Below are positions 1 through 10,615 of a stretch of 64,000 nt of DNA, in pieces (position 1 is the first letter of the stretch; each line of letters opens with the position of its first letter). Under the pieces are notes generated by a model. The model was not told the DNA's origin. It saw nothing but the letters and a program-made list of their open reading frames with translations, and searched no databases. Origin of the DNA: Auanema rhodensis (Eukaryota; Nematoda; Chromadorea; Rhabditida; Rhabditidae); the NCBI GenBank assembly GCA_964057225.1, contig OZ059894.1, positions 3,286,001-3,350,000 of the forward strand, in the 5' to 3' direction. Made by a program: the position numbers and the translations under genes.

Positions 1-155
1 TATCAGTTGATATCTCGGTGCATTTTTAAGCTAGCGCAAATCTGATAACACAGATCGACGCAGCTTAAAAATCCGCATCGAATGCACTATACTACATTAA
101 GAAACGCTTAATATAAAAATTAGTTATGATCGTTTGAAAAATGATGCATTAGTGT

Positions 156-183
156 ATGTTGAGTTTCCATGTACACTCAACAT
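156..183. repeat. Conserved inverted repeat in monomer core (exemplar)
   Basis: ATGTTGAGT and its exact reverse complement ACTCAACAT flank a 10-base spacer (TTCCATGTAC here, TTCAATGTAC in many units). The element recurs at the same offset in essentially every full and short unit. Exceptions I saw are an ACTC to AATC change in the units at 3357, 5309 and 10616, one change near 28113, and two arm changes in the monomer at 20274. It could form a cruciform or hairpin or be a dyad-symmetric protein site; function is unknown. Confidence 0.85.
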
Positions 184-189
184 TGCTTC

Positions 190-260
190 CAAAAACATTT
201 TGACAAAAATTTTCCCGGAAAATTTCAAAATAATTTCACGAAAAGTAGATGTTTTTAGAT
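190..260. other. Phased A/T tracts (predicted curved DNA), exemplar
   Basis: From the CCAAAAAC onward, runs of A or T four or more long (or A-run/T-run pairs) recur with centres roughly 10 to 12 bp apart: AAAAATTTT, AAAATTT, AAAATAATTT, AAAA, TTTTT. Tracts in helical phase are known to bend DNA, and many satellites carry such curvature. The region lies inside the part kept by both monomer lengths. Curvature is inferred by eye from spacing. Confidence 0.6.
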
Positions 261-1386
261 TTCTTTTTTCGAGGCGAAGATGATGGACAATGTTATTCAG
301 CGAAAAAATAAACTCTTCAGGGTGAAAATCGAGGATATAAGTGTGAACAAATATCAGTTGATATCTCGGTGCATTTTTAAGCTAGCGCAAATCTGATAAC
401 ACAGATCGACGCAGCTCAAAAATCTACATCGAATGCACTATACTTCATTAAGAAATGCTCAATACAAAAATTAGTTATGATCGTTTGGAAAATGATGCAT
501 TACTGTATGTTGAGTTTCCATGTACACTCAACATTGCTTCCAAAAACATTTTGACAAAAATTTTTTCGAAAAATTTCAAAATAGTTTAGCAAAAAGTAGA
601 TGTTTTTAGATTCCTTTTTTCAAGGCAAAAACGATGGACAATGTTATTCAACGAAAAAAGTAAATCTTCAGGGTGAAAATCGAGGATATAAGTGTGAACA
701 TATATCAGTTGATATCTCGGTGCATTTTTAAGCTAGCGCAAATCTGATAACACAGATCGACGCAGCTCAAAAATCTACATCGAATGCACTATACTTCATT
801 AAGAAATGCTCAATACAAAAATTAGTTATGATCGTTTGGAAAATGATGCATTACTGTATGTTGAGTTTCAATGTACACTCAACATTGCTTTCAAAAACAT
901 TTTGACAAAAATTTTCCCGAAAAATTTCGAAATAATTTCACGAAAAGTAGATGTTTTTAGATTCCTTGTTTCAAGGCGAAGACGATAGACAATGTTATTC
1001 AGCGAAAAAATTAACTCTCCAGGGTGAAAATCGAGGATATAAGTGTGAACAAATATCAGTTGATATCTCGGTGCATTTTTAAGCTAGCGCAAATCTGATC
1101 ACACAGATCGACGCAGCTCAAAAATCTACATCGAATGCACTATACTTCATTAAGAAATGCTCAATACAAAAATTAGTTATGATCGTTTGGAAAATGATGC
1201 ATTACTGTATGTTGAGTTTCAATGTACACTCAACATTGCTTCCAAAAACATTTTGACAAAATTTTTCCCGAAAAATTTCAAAATAATTTCACGAAAAGTA
1301 GATGTTTTTAGATTCCTTTTTTCAAGGCGAAGACGATGGACAATGTTATTCAGCGAAAAAATTAACTCTTCAGTGTGAAAATCGAG

Positions 1387-1583
1387 AAAAATGATGCATT
1401 ACTGTATGTTGAGTTTCAATGTACACTCAACATTGCTTCCAAAAACATTTTGACAAAAATTTTCCCGAAAAATTTCAAAATAATTTCACGAAAAGTAGAT
1501 GTTTTTAGATTTCTTTTTTCGAGGCGAAGATGATGGACAATGTTATTCAGCGAAAAAATAAACTCTTCAGGGTGAAAATCGAG
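1387..1583 (+). repeat. Short monomer (197 bp), exemplar
   Basis: Follows GAAAATCGAG of the monomer at 1054 and begins AAAAATGATGCATTACTG, so it lacks the 154 bp between CGAG of one full unit and GTTTG of the next. It keeps the inverted repeat and the A/T-tract core. Tail class alpha: GATTTC, CGAGGCGAAGATG, ATAAACTCTTCAGGG. Confidence 0.93.
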
Positions 1584-1950
1584 GATATAAGTGTGAACAT
1601 ATATCAGTTGATATCTCGGTGCATTTTTAAGCTAGCGCAAATCTGATAACACAGATCGACGCAGCTCAAAAATCTACATCGAATGCATTATACTTCATTA
1701 AGAAATGCTCAATACCAAAATTAGTTATGATCGTTTGGAAAATGATGCATTACTGTATGTTGAGTTTCAATGTACACTCAACATTGCTTTCAAAAACATT
1801 TTGACAAAAATTTTCCCGAAAAATTTCGAAATAATTTCACGAAAAGTAGATGTTTTTAGATTCCTTGTTTCAAGGCGAAGACGATAGACAATGTTATTCA
1901 GCGAAAAAATTAACTCTCCAGGGTGAAAATCGAGGATATAAGTGTGAACC

Positions 1951-1970
1951 GATATCAGTTGATATCTCGG
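1951..1970. repeat. Double GATATC dyad at monomer boundary (exemplar of CCG class)
   Basis: In monomers preceded by CCG, GATATC-AGTT-GATATC forms a 6-bp-arm inverted repeat, extended outward by CCG on the left and CGG on the right with one bulged T. Other classes (ATA, AAA, TTA before TATCAG) keep only the right GATATC. Ten monomers read TTGATTTCTC here and lose the right site, and six HOR-4 units read GATAACAG and lose the left one. Confidence 0.75.
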
Positions 1971-3356
1971 TGCATTTTTAAGCTAGCGCAAATATGATAA
2001 CATAGATCGACGCAGCTTAAAAATCCGCATTGAATGCACTATACTACATTGAGAAAAGCTTAATACAAAAATTAGTTATGATCGTTTGAAAAATGATGCA
2101 TTACTGTATGTTGAGTTTCCATGTACACTCAACATTGCTTCCAAAAACATTTTGACAAAAATTTTCCCGAAAAATTTCTAGATAATTTCACAAAAAGTAG
2201 ATGTTTTTAGATTCCTTTTTTCAAGGCGAAGACGACGGACAATGCTATTCAACGTAAAAATTAGTTCTTTAGGGTGAAAATCGAGGATATAGGTGTGAAC
2301 TTATATCAGTTGATATCTCGGTGCATTTTTAAGCTAGCGCAAATCTGATAACACAGATCGACGCAGCTTAAAAATCCGCATCGAATGCACTATACTACAT
2401 TAAGAAACGCTTAATATAAAAATTAGTTATGATCGTTTGAAAAATGATGCATTAGTGTATGTTGAGTTTCCATGTACACTCAACATTGCTTCCAAAAACA
2501 TTTTGACAAAAATTTTCCCGAAAAATTTCTAGATAATTTCACAAAAAGTAGATGTTTTTAGATTCCTTTTTTCAAGGCGAAGACGACGGACAATGCTATT
2601 CAACGTAAAAATTAGTTCTTTAGGGTGAAAATCGAGGATATAGGTGTGAACTTATATCAGTTGATATCTCGGTGCATTTTTAAGCTAGCGCAAATCTGAT
2701 AACACAGATCGACGCAGCTTAAAAATCCGCATCGAATGCACTATACTACATTGAGAAACGCTTAATATAAAAATTAGTTATGATCGTTTGAAAAATGATG
2801 CATTAGTGTATGTTGAGTTTCCATGTACACTCAACATTGCTTCCAAAAACATTTTGACAAAAATTTTCCCGAAAAATTTCTAGATAATTTCACAAAAAGT
2901 AGATGTTTTTAGATTCCTTTTTGCAAGGCGAAGACGACGGACAATGCTATTCAACGTAAAAATTAGTTCTTTAGGGTGAAAATCGAGGATATAGGTGTGA
3001 ACTTATATCAGTTGATATCTCGGTGCATTTTTAAGCTAGCGCAAATCTGATAACACAGATCGACGCAGCTTAAAAATCCGCATCGAATGCACTATACTAC
3101 ATTAAGAAACGCTTAATATAAAAATTAGTTATGATCGTTTGAAAAATGATGCATTAGTGTATGTTGAGTTTCCATGTACACTCAACATTGCTTCCAAAAA
3201 CATTTTGACAAAAATTTTTTCGAAAAATTTCAAAATAGTTTAGCAAAAAGTAGATGTTTTTAGATTCCTTTTTTCAAGGCAAAAACGATGGACAATGTTA
3301 TTCAACGAAAAAAGTAAATCTTCAGGGTGAAAATCGAGGATATAAGTGTGAACATA

Positions 3357-5308
3357 TATCAGTTGATATCTCGGTGCATTTTTAAGCTAGCGCAAATCTG
3401 ATAACACAGATCGACGCAGCTCAAAAATCTACATCGAATGCACTATACTTCATTAAGAAATGCTCAATACAAAAATTAGTTATGATCGTTTGGAAAATGA
3501 TGCATTACTGTATGTTGAGTTTCAATGTACAATCAACATTGCTTCCAAAAACATTTTGACAAAAATTTTCCCGAAAAATTTCAAAATAATTTCACGAAAA
3601 GTAGATGTTTTTAGATTCCTTTTTTCAAGGCGAAGACGATGGACAATGTTATTCAGCGAAAAAATTAACTCTTCAGTGTGAAAATCGAGAAAAATGATGC
3701 ATTACTGTATGTTGAGTTTCAATGTACACTCAACATTGCTTCCAAAAACATTTTGACAAAAATTTTCCCGAAAAATTTCAAAATAATTTCACGAAAAGTA
3801 GATGTTTTTAGATTTCTTTTTTTGAGGCGAAGATGATGGACAATGTTATTCAGCGAAAAAATAAACTCTTCAGGGTGAAAATCGAGGATATAAGTGTGAA
3901 CATATATCAGTTGATATCTCGGTGCATTTTTAAGCTAGCGCAAATCTGATAACACAGATCGACGCAGCTCAAAAATCTACATCGAATGCACTATACTTCA
4001 TTAAGAAATGCTCAATACCAAAATTAGTTATGATCGTTTGGAAAATGATGCATTACTGTATGTTGAGTTTCAATGTACACTCAACATTGCTTTCAAAAAC
4101 ATTTTGACAAAAATTTTCCCGAAAAATTTCGAAATAATTTCACGAAAAGTAGATGTTTTTAGATTCCTTGTTTCAAGGCGAAGACGATAGACAATGTTAT
4201 TCAGCGAAAAAATTAACTCTCCAGGGTGAAAATCGAGGATATAAGTGTGAACCGATATCAGTTGATATCTCGGTGCATTTTTAAGCTAGCGCAAATATGA
4301 TAACATAGATCGACGCAGCTTAAAAATCCGCATTGAATGCACTATACTACATTGAGAAAAGCTTAATACAAAAATTAGTTATGATCGTTTGAAAAATGAT
4401 GCATTACTGTATGTTGAGTTTCCATGTACACTCAACATTGCTTCCAAAAACATTTTGACAAAAATTTTCCCGAAAAATTTCTAGATAATTTCACAAAAAG
4501 TAGATGTTTTTAGATTCCTTTTTGCAAGGCGAAGACGACGGACAATGCTATTCAACGTAAAAATTAGTTCTTTAGGGTGAAAATCGAGGATATAGGTGTG
4601 AACTTATATCAGTTGATATCTCGGTGCATTTTTAAGCTACCGCAAATATGATAACATAGATCGACGCAGCTTAAAAATCCGCATTGAATGCACTATACTA
4701 CATTGAGAAAAGCTTAATACAAAAATTAGTTATGATCGTTTGAAAAATGATGCATTACTGTATGTTGAGTTTCCATGTACACTCAACATTGCTTCCAAAA
4801 ACATTTTGACAAAAATTTTCCCGAAAAATTTCAAAATAGTTTAGCAAAAAGTAGATGTTTTTAGATTCGTTTTTTCAAGGCAAAAACGATGGACAATGTT
4901 ATTCAGCGAAAAAATTAACTCTCCAGGGTGAAAATCGAGGATATAAGTGTGAACCGATATCAGTTGATATCTCGGTGCATTTTTAAGCTAGCGCAAATAT
5001 GATAACATAGATCGACGCAGCTTAAAAATCCGCATTGAATGCACTATACTACATTGAGAAAAGCTTAATACAAAAATTAGTTATGATCGTTTGAAAAATG
5101 ATGCATTACTGTATGTTGAGTTTCCATGTACACTCAACATTGCTTCCAAAAACATTTTGACAAAAATTTTTTCGAAAAATTTCAAAATAGTTTAGCAAAC
5201 AGTAGATGTTTTTAGATTCCTTTTTTCAAGGCAAAAACGATGGACAATGTTATTCAACGAAAAAAGTAAATCTTCAGGGTGAAAATCGAGGATATAAGTG
5301 TGAACATA
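3357..5308 (+). repeat. HOR-1 copy (1952 bp, 5 full + 1 short)
   Basis: Order: 3357, short 3690-3886, 3905, 4256, 4607, 4958. Private markers shared with the next copy: TACAATCAAC in the first monomer, TTTTTTTGAGG in the short, GATTCGTTTTTT in the fourth full monomer and AAACAGTAG in the fifth. The monomer at 4607 has GCTACCGC instead of GCTAGCGC. Confidence 0.9.
3690..3886 (+). repeat. Short monomer (197 bp)
   Basis: Tail alpha with a C to T change giving TTTTTTTGAGG. Confidence 0.93.
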
Positions 5309-7260
5309 TATCAGTTGATATCTCGGTGCATTTTTAAGCTAGCGCAAATCTGATAACACAGATCGACGCAGCTCAAAAATCTACATCGAATGCACTATAC
5401 TTCATTAAGAAATGCTCAATACAAAAATTAGTTATGATCGTTTGGAAAATGATGCATTACTGTATGTTGAGTTTCAATGTACAATCAACATTGCTTCCAA
5501 AAACATTTTGACAAAAATTTTCCCGAAAAATTTCAAAATAATTTCACGAAAAGTAGATGTTTTTAGATTCCTTTTTTCAAGGCGAAGACGATGGACAATG
5601 TTATTCAGCGAAAAAATTAACTCTTCAGTGTGAAAATCGAGAAAAATGATGCATTACTGTATGTTGAGTTTCAATGTACACTCAACATTGCTTCCAAAAA
5701 CATTTTGACAAAAATTTTCCCGAAAAATTTCAAAATAATTTCACGAAAAGTAGATGTTTTTAGATTTCTTTTTTTGAGGCGAAGATGATGGACAATGTTA
5801 TTCAGCGAAAAAATAAACTCTTCAGGGTGAAAATCGAGGATATAAGTGTGAACATATATCAGTTGATATCTCGGTGCATTTTTAAGCTAGCGCAAATCTG
5901 ATAACACAGATCGACGCAGCTCAAAAATCTACATCGAATGCACTATACTTCATTAAGAAATGCTCAATACCAAAATTAGTTATGATCGTTTGGAAAATGA
6001 TGCATTACTGTATGTTGAGTTTCAATGTACACTCAACATTGCTTTCAAAAACATTTTGACAAAAATTTTCCCGAAAAATTTCGAAATAATTTCACGAAAA
6101 GTAGATGTTTTTAGATTCCTTGTTTCAAGGCGAAGACGATAGACAATGTTATTCAGCGAAAAAATTAACTCTCCAGGGTGAAAATCGAGGATATAAGTGT
6201 GAACCGATATCAGTTGATATCTCGGTGCATTTTTAAGCTAGCGCAAATATGATAACATAGATCGACGCAGCTTAAAAATCCGCATTGAATGCACTATACT
6301 ACATTGAGAAAAGCTTAATACAAAAATTAGTTATGATCGTTTGAAAAATGATGCATTACTGTATGTTGAGTTTCCATGTACACTCAACATTGCTTCCAAA
6401 AACATTTTGACAAAAATTTTCCCGAAAAATTTCTAGATAATTTCACAAAAAGAAGATGTTTTTAGATTCCTTTTTGCAAGGCGAAGACGACGGACAATGC
6501 TATTCAACGTAAAAATTAGTTCTTTAGGGTGAAAATCGAGGATATAGGTGTGAACTTATATCAGTTGATATCTCGGTGCATTTTTAAGCTAGCGCAAATA
6601 TGATAACATAGATCGACGCAGCTTAAAAATCCGCATTGAATGCACTATACTACATTGAGAAAAGCTTAATACAAAAATTAGTTATGATCGTTTGAAAAAT
6701 GATGCATTACTGTATGTTGAGTTTCCATGTACACTCAACATTGCTTCCAAAAACATTTTGACAAAAATTTTCCCGAAAAATTTCAAAATAGTTTAGCAAA
6801 AAGTAGATGTTTTTAGATTCGTTTTTTCAAGGCAAAAACGATGGACAATGTTATTCAGCGAAAAAATTAACTCTCCAGGGTGAAAATCGAGGATATAAGT
6901 GTGAACCGATATCAGTTGATATCTCGGTGCATTTTTAAGCTAGCGCAAATATGATAACATAGATCGACGCAGCTTAAAAATCCGCATTGAATGCACTATA
7001 CTACATTGAGAAAAGCTTAATACAAAAATTAGTTATGATCGTTTGAAAAATGATGCATTACTGTATGTTGAGTTTCCATGTACACTCAACATTGCTTCCA
7101 AAAACATTTTGACAAAAATTTTTTCGAAAAATTTCAAAATAGTTTAGCAAACAGTAGATGTTTTTAGATTCCTTTTTTCAAGGCAAAAACGATGGACAAT
7201 GTTATTCAACGAAAAAAGTAAATCTTCAGGGTGAAAATCGAGGATATAAGTGTGAACATA
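5309..7260 (+). repeat. HOR-1 copy (1952 bp, 5 full + 1 short)
   Basis: Order: 5309, short 5642-5838, 5857, 6208, 6559, 6910. It is nearly identical to the preceding copy; differences seen are GCTAGCGC at 6559 and AAAAAGAAGATG instead of AAAAAGTAGATG in the monomer at 6208. Confidence 0.9.
5642..5838 (+). repeat. Short monomer (197 bp)
   Basis: Same TTTTTTTGAGG marker as the short 1952 bp upstream. Confidence 0.93.
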
Positions 7261-8158
7261 TATCAGTTGATATCTCGGTGCATTTTTAAGCTAGCGCAAA
7301 TCTGATAACACAGATCGACGCAGCTCAAAAATCTACATCGAATGCACTATACTTCATTAAGAAATGCTCAATACAAAAATTAGTTATGATCGTTTGGAAA
7401 ATGATGCATTACTGTATGTTGAGTTTCAATGTACACTCAACATTGCTTCCAAAAACATTTTGACAAAAATTTTTTCGAAAAATTCCAAAATAGTTTAGCA
7501 AAAAGTAGATGTTTTTAGATTTCTTTTTTCGAGGCGAAGATGATGGACAATGTTATTCAGCGAAAAAATTAACTCTTCAGTGTGAAAATCGAGAAAAATG
7601 ATGCATTACTGTTGTTGAGTTTCAATGTACACTCAACATTGCTTCCAAAAACATTTTGACAAAAATTTTCCCGAAAAATTTCAAAATAATTTCACGAAAA
7701 GTAGATGTTTTTAGATTTCTTTTTTCGAGGCGAAGATGATGGACAATGTTATTCAGCGAAAAAATAAACTCTTCAGGGTGAAAATCGAGGATATAAGTGT
7801 GAACATATATCAGTTGATATCTCGGTGCATTTTTAAGCTAGCGCAAATCTGATAACACAGATCGACGCAGCTCAAAAATCTACATCGAATGCACTATACT
7901 TCATCAAGAAACGCTCAATACCAAAATTAGTTATGATCGTTTGGAAAATGATGCATTACTGTATGTTGAGTTTCAATGTACACTCAACATTGCTTTCAAA
8001 AACATTTTGACAAAAATTTTCCCGAAAAATTTCGAAATAATTTCACGAAAAGTAGATGTTTTTAGATTCCTTGTTCCAAGGCGAAGACGATAGACAATGT
8101 TATTCAGCGAAAAAATTAACTCTCCAGGGTGAAAATCGAGGATATAAGTGTGAACCGA
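7261..8158 (+). repeat. Start of a diverged HOR-1 copy
   Basis: Order: 7261, short 7594-7789, 7808. The monomer at 7261 is mosaic: TTTTTTCG and TAGTTTAGC in the core are followed by the CGAGGCGAAGATG tail and then the CTTCAGTG end that normally precedes a short. The short has lost one base. The monomer at 7808 has TTCATCAAGAAACGCTC and TTGTTCCAAGG. After this the HOR order breaks. Confidence 0.85.
7594..7789 (+). repeat. Short monomer (196 bp)
   Basis: One A is lost near 7612 (CTGTTGTTGAG instead of CTGTATGTTGAG), shortening the left side of the inverted repeat by one pair. Tail alpha. Confidence 0.93.
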
Positions 8159-9562
8159 TATCAGTTGATATCTCGGTGCATTTTTAAGCTAGCGCAAATA
8201 TGATAACATAGATCGACGCAGCTTAAAAATCCGCATTGAATGCACTATACTACATTGAGAAAAGCTTAATACAAAAATTAGTTATGATCGTTTGAAAAAT
8301 GATGCATTACTGTATGTTGAGTTTCCATGTACACTCAACATTGCTTCCAAAAACATTTTGACAAAAATTTTCCCGAAAAATTTCAAAATAGTTTAGCAAA
8401 AAGTAGATGTTTTTAGATTCGTTTTTTCAAGGCAAAAACGATGGACAATGTTATTGAACGAAAAAAGTAAATCTTCAGGGTGAAAATCGAGGATACAAGT
8501 GTGAACATATATCAGTTGATATCTCGGTGCATTTTTAAGCTAGCGCAAATATGATAACATAGATCGACGCAGCTTAAAAATCCGCATTGAATGCACTATA
8601 CTACATTGAGAAAAGCTTAATACAAAAATTAGTTATGATCGTTTGAAAAATGATGCATTACTGTATGTTGAGTTTCCATGTACACTCAACATTGCTTCCA
8701 AAAACATTTTGACAAAAATTTTCCCGAAAAATTTCTAGATAATTTCACAAAAAGTAGATGTTTTTAGATTCGTTTTTTCAAGGCAAAAACGATGGACAAT
8801 GTTATTCAACGAAAAAAGTAAATCTTCAGGGTGAAAATCGAGGATACAAGTGTGAACATATATCAGTTGATATCTCGGTGCATTTTTAAACTAGCGCAAA
8901 TCTGATAACACAGATCGACGCAGCTTAAAAATCCGCATCGAATGCACTATACTACATTAAGAAACGCTTAATATAAAAATTAGTTATGATCGTTTGAAAA
9001 ATGATGCATTAGTGTATGTTGAGTTTCAATGTACACTCAACATTGCTTCCAAAAACATTTTGACAAAAATTTTTTCGAAAAATTTCAAAATAGTTTAGCA
9101 AAAAGTAGATGTTTTTAGATTCCTTTTTTCAAGGCAAAAACGATGGACAATGTTATTCAGCGAAAAAATTAACTCTCCAGGGTGAAAATCGAGGATATAA
9201 GTGTGAACCGATATCAGTTGATATCTCGGTGCATTTTTAAGCTAGCGCAAATATGATAACATAGATCGACGCAGCTTAAAAATCCGCATTGAATGCACTA
9301 TACTACATTGAGAAAAGCTTAATACAAAAATTAGTTATGATCGTTTGAAAAATGATGCATTACTGTATGTTGAGTTTCCATGTACACTCAACATTGCTTC
9401 CAAAAACATTTTGACAAAAATTTTCCCGAAAAATTTCAAAATAGTTTAGCAAAAAGTAGATGTTTTTAGATTCGTTTTTTCACGGCAAAAACGATGGACA
9501 ATGTTATTCAGCGAAAAAATTAACTCTCCAGGGTGAAAATCGAGGATATAAGTGTGAACCGA
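8159..9562 (+). repeat. Tetramer, first copy (1404 bp, 4 full monomers, no short)
   Basis: Monomers 8159, 8510, 8861, 9212. Three of them match 9563, 9914 and 10265 in order at a 1404-bp offset. Shared markers: GATTCGTTTTTT with ACAAGTG at 8159 and 8510, TTTCTAGATAA at 8510, and TTTTTAAACTAGCG (instead of AAGCTAGCG) at 8861. Confidence 0.85.
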
Positions 9563-10615
9563 TATCAGTTGATATCTCGGTGCATTTTTAAGCTAGCGCA
9601 AATATGATAACATAGATCGACGCAGCTTAAAAATCCGCATTGAATGCACTATACTACATTGAGAAAAGCTTAATACAAAAATTAGTTATGATCGTTTGAA
9701 AAATGATGCATTAGTGTATGTTGAGTTTCCATGTACACTCAACATTGCTTCCAAAAACATTTTGACAAAAATTTTCCCGAAAAATTTCAAAATAGTTTAG
9801 CAAAAAGTAGATGTTTTTAGATTCGTTTTTTCAAAGCAAAAACGATGGACAATGTTATTCAACGAAAAAAGTAAATCTTCAGGGTGAAAATCGAGGATAC
9901 AAGTGTGAACATATATCAGTTGATATCTCGGTGCATTTTTAAGCTAGCGCAAATATGATAACATAGATCGACGCAGCTTAAAAATCCGCATTGAATGCAC
10001 TATACTACATTGAGAAAAGCTTAATACAAAAATTAGTTATGATCGTTTGAAAAATGATGCATTACTGTATGTTGAGTTTCCATGTACACTCAACATTGCT
10101 TCCAAAAACATTTTGACAAAAATTTTCCCGAAAAATTTCTAGATAATTTCACAAAAAGTAGATGTTTTTAGATTCGTTTTTTCAAGGCAAAAACGATGGA
10201 CAATGTTATTCAACGAAAAAAGTAAATCTTCAGGGTGAAAATCGAGGATACAAGTGTGAACATATATCAGTTGATATCTCGGTGCATTTTTAAACTAGCG
10301 CAAATCTGATAACACAGATCGACGCAGCTTAAAAATCCGCATCGAATGCACTATACTACATTAAGAAACGCTTAGTATAAAAATTAGTTATGATCGTTTG
10401 AAAAATGATGCATTAGTGTATGTTGAGTTTCAATGTACACTCAACATTGCTTCCAAAAACATTTTGACAAAAATTTTTTCGAAAAATTTCAAAATAGTTT
10501 AGCAAAAAGTAGATGTTTTTAGATTCCTTTTTTCAAGGCAAAAACGATGGACAATGTTATTCAACGAAAAAAGTAAATCTTCAGGGTGAAAATCGAGGAT
10601 ATAAGTGTGAACATA
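9563..10615 (+). repeat. Tetramer, second copy, truncated to 3 monomers
   Basis: Monomers 9563, 9914 and 10265 repeat 8159, 8510 and 8861. The monomer at 9563 differs by AGTG and TCAAAGC. The fourth position is replaced by a HOR-1 first monomer at 10616, so the duplication ends there. Confidence 0.85.

Larger units (their letters stand above)
1..351 (+). repeat. Exemplar full-length monomer (351 bp)
   Basis: Landmarks by offset: GATATC at 9-14; GCTAGC at 30-35; a small inverted repeat ATCTG/CAGAT at 40-44 and 51-55; ATGCAT at 144-149; a 9-bp-arm inverted repeat at 156-183; an A/T-tract region from about 190 to 260; the pivot CGAG at 330-333. Offsets 137-333 are what short units keep. Most variation sits at linked sites: the three bases before TATCAG (AAA, ATA, TTA or CCG); ATCTG versus ATATG near offset 42; CTACATCG, CCGCATCG or CCGCATTG near 71; AAATGCTC, AAACGCTT or AAAAGCTT near 113; ACTG, AGTG or ATTG near 151; and several forms between offsets 200 and 320. 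The segments between these sites are almost invariant. Confidence 0.95.
1..1053 (+). repeat. Three full monomers, irregular left edge
   Basis: Monomers at 1, 352 and 703. The first is of the CCGCATCG/AAACGCTT class with a CCCGGAAAA core and a CGAGGCGAAGATG tail. The second carries the TTTTTTCG core with a CAAAAACG tail. The third has GCTTTC, TTTCGAAATAA and a GACGATAGAC tail, and resembles the monomers at 1602, 3905 and 5857. Confidence 0.9.
1054..3356 (+). repeat. HOR-1 family unit, 2303-bp variant
   Basis: Order: 1054, short 1387-1583, 1602, 1953, 2304, 2655, 3006. The first three full monomers and the short match those at the start of the 1952-bp units that follow. The three CCGCATCG/AAACGCTT monomers at 2304, 2655 and 3006 replace the two AAAAGCTT monomers of the 1952-bp form, adding 351 bp. 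Monomers 2304 and 2655 are near duplicates (TTTCTAGATAA core, GACGACGGAC tail). Confidence 0.85.

Noticed and set aside
36-300. Hammerhead ribozyme within the monomer, as known for some satellites
   Set aside because: I could not find a CTGATGA core with a matching GAAA segment and cleavage triplet on either strand; CTGATAA near offset 42 is the closest and lacks the rest.
1-351. The 351-bp monomer as an old dimer of two about 175-bp halves
   Set aside because: Apart from a weak resemblance between the two ATGCA-containing stretches near offsets 92 and 144, the halves do not align by eye; a self-alignment of the consensus would settle it.
860-960. CENP-B-box-like sequence around TTCGAAATAATTTCA and, on the other strand, TTCG...CGGG
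   Set aside because: The plus-strand match lacks the CGGG half, and the minus-strand match has eight rather than seven bases between TTCG and CGGG and lacks the central A. It also occurs only in the TTTCGAAATAA subclass.
2265-2285. TTTAGGGTG resembling a telomeric repeat
   Set aside because: It is a single match at the end of one monomer class and is not tandem; it recurs only because the monomer recurs.
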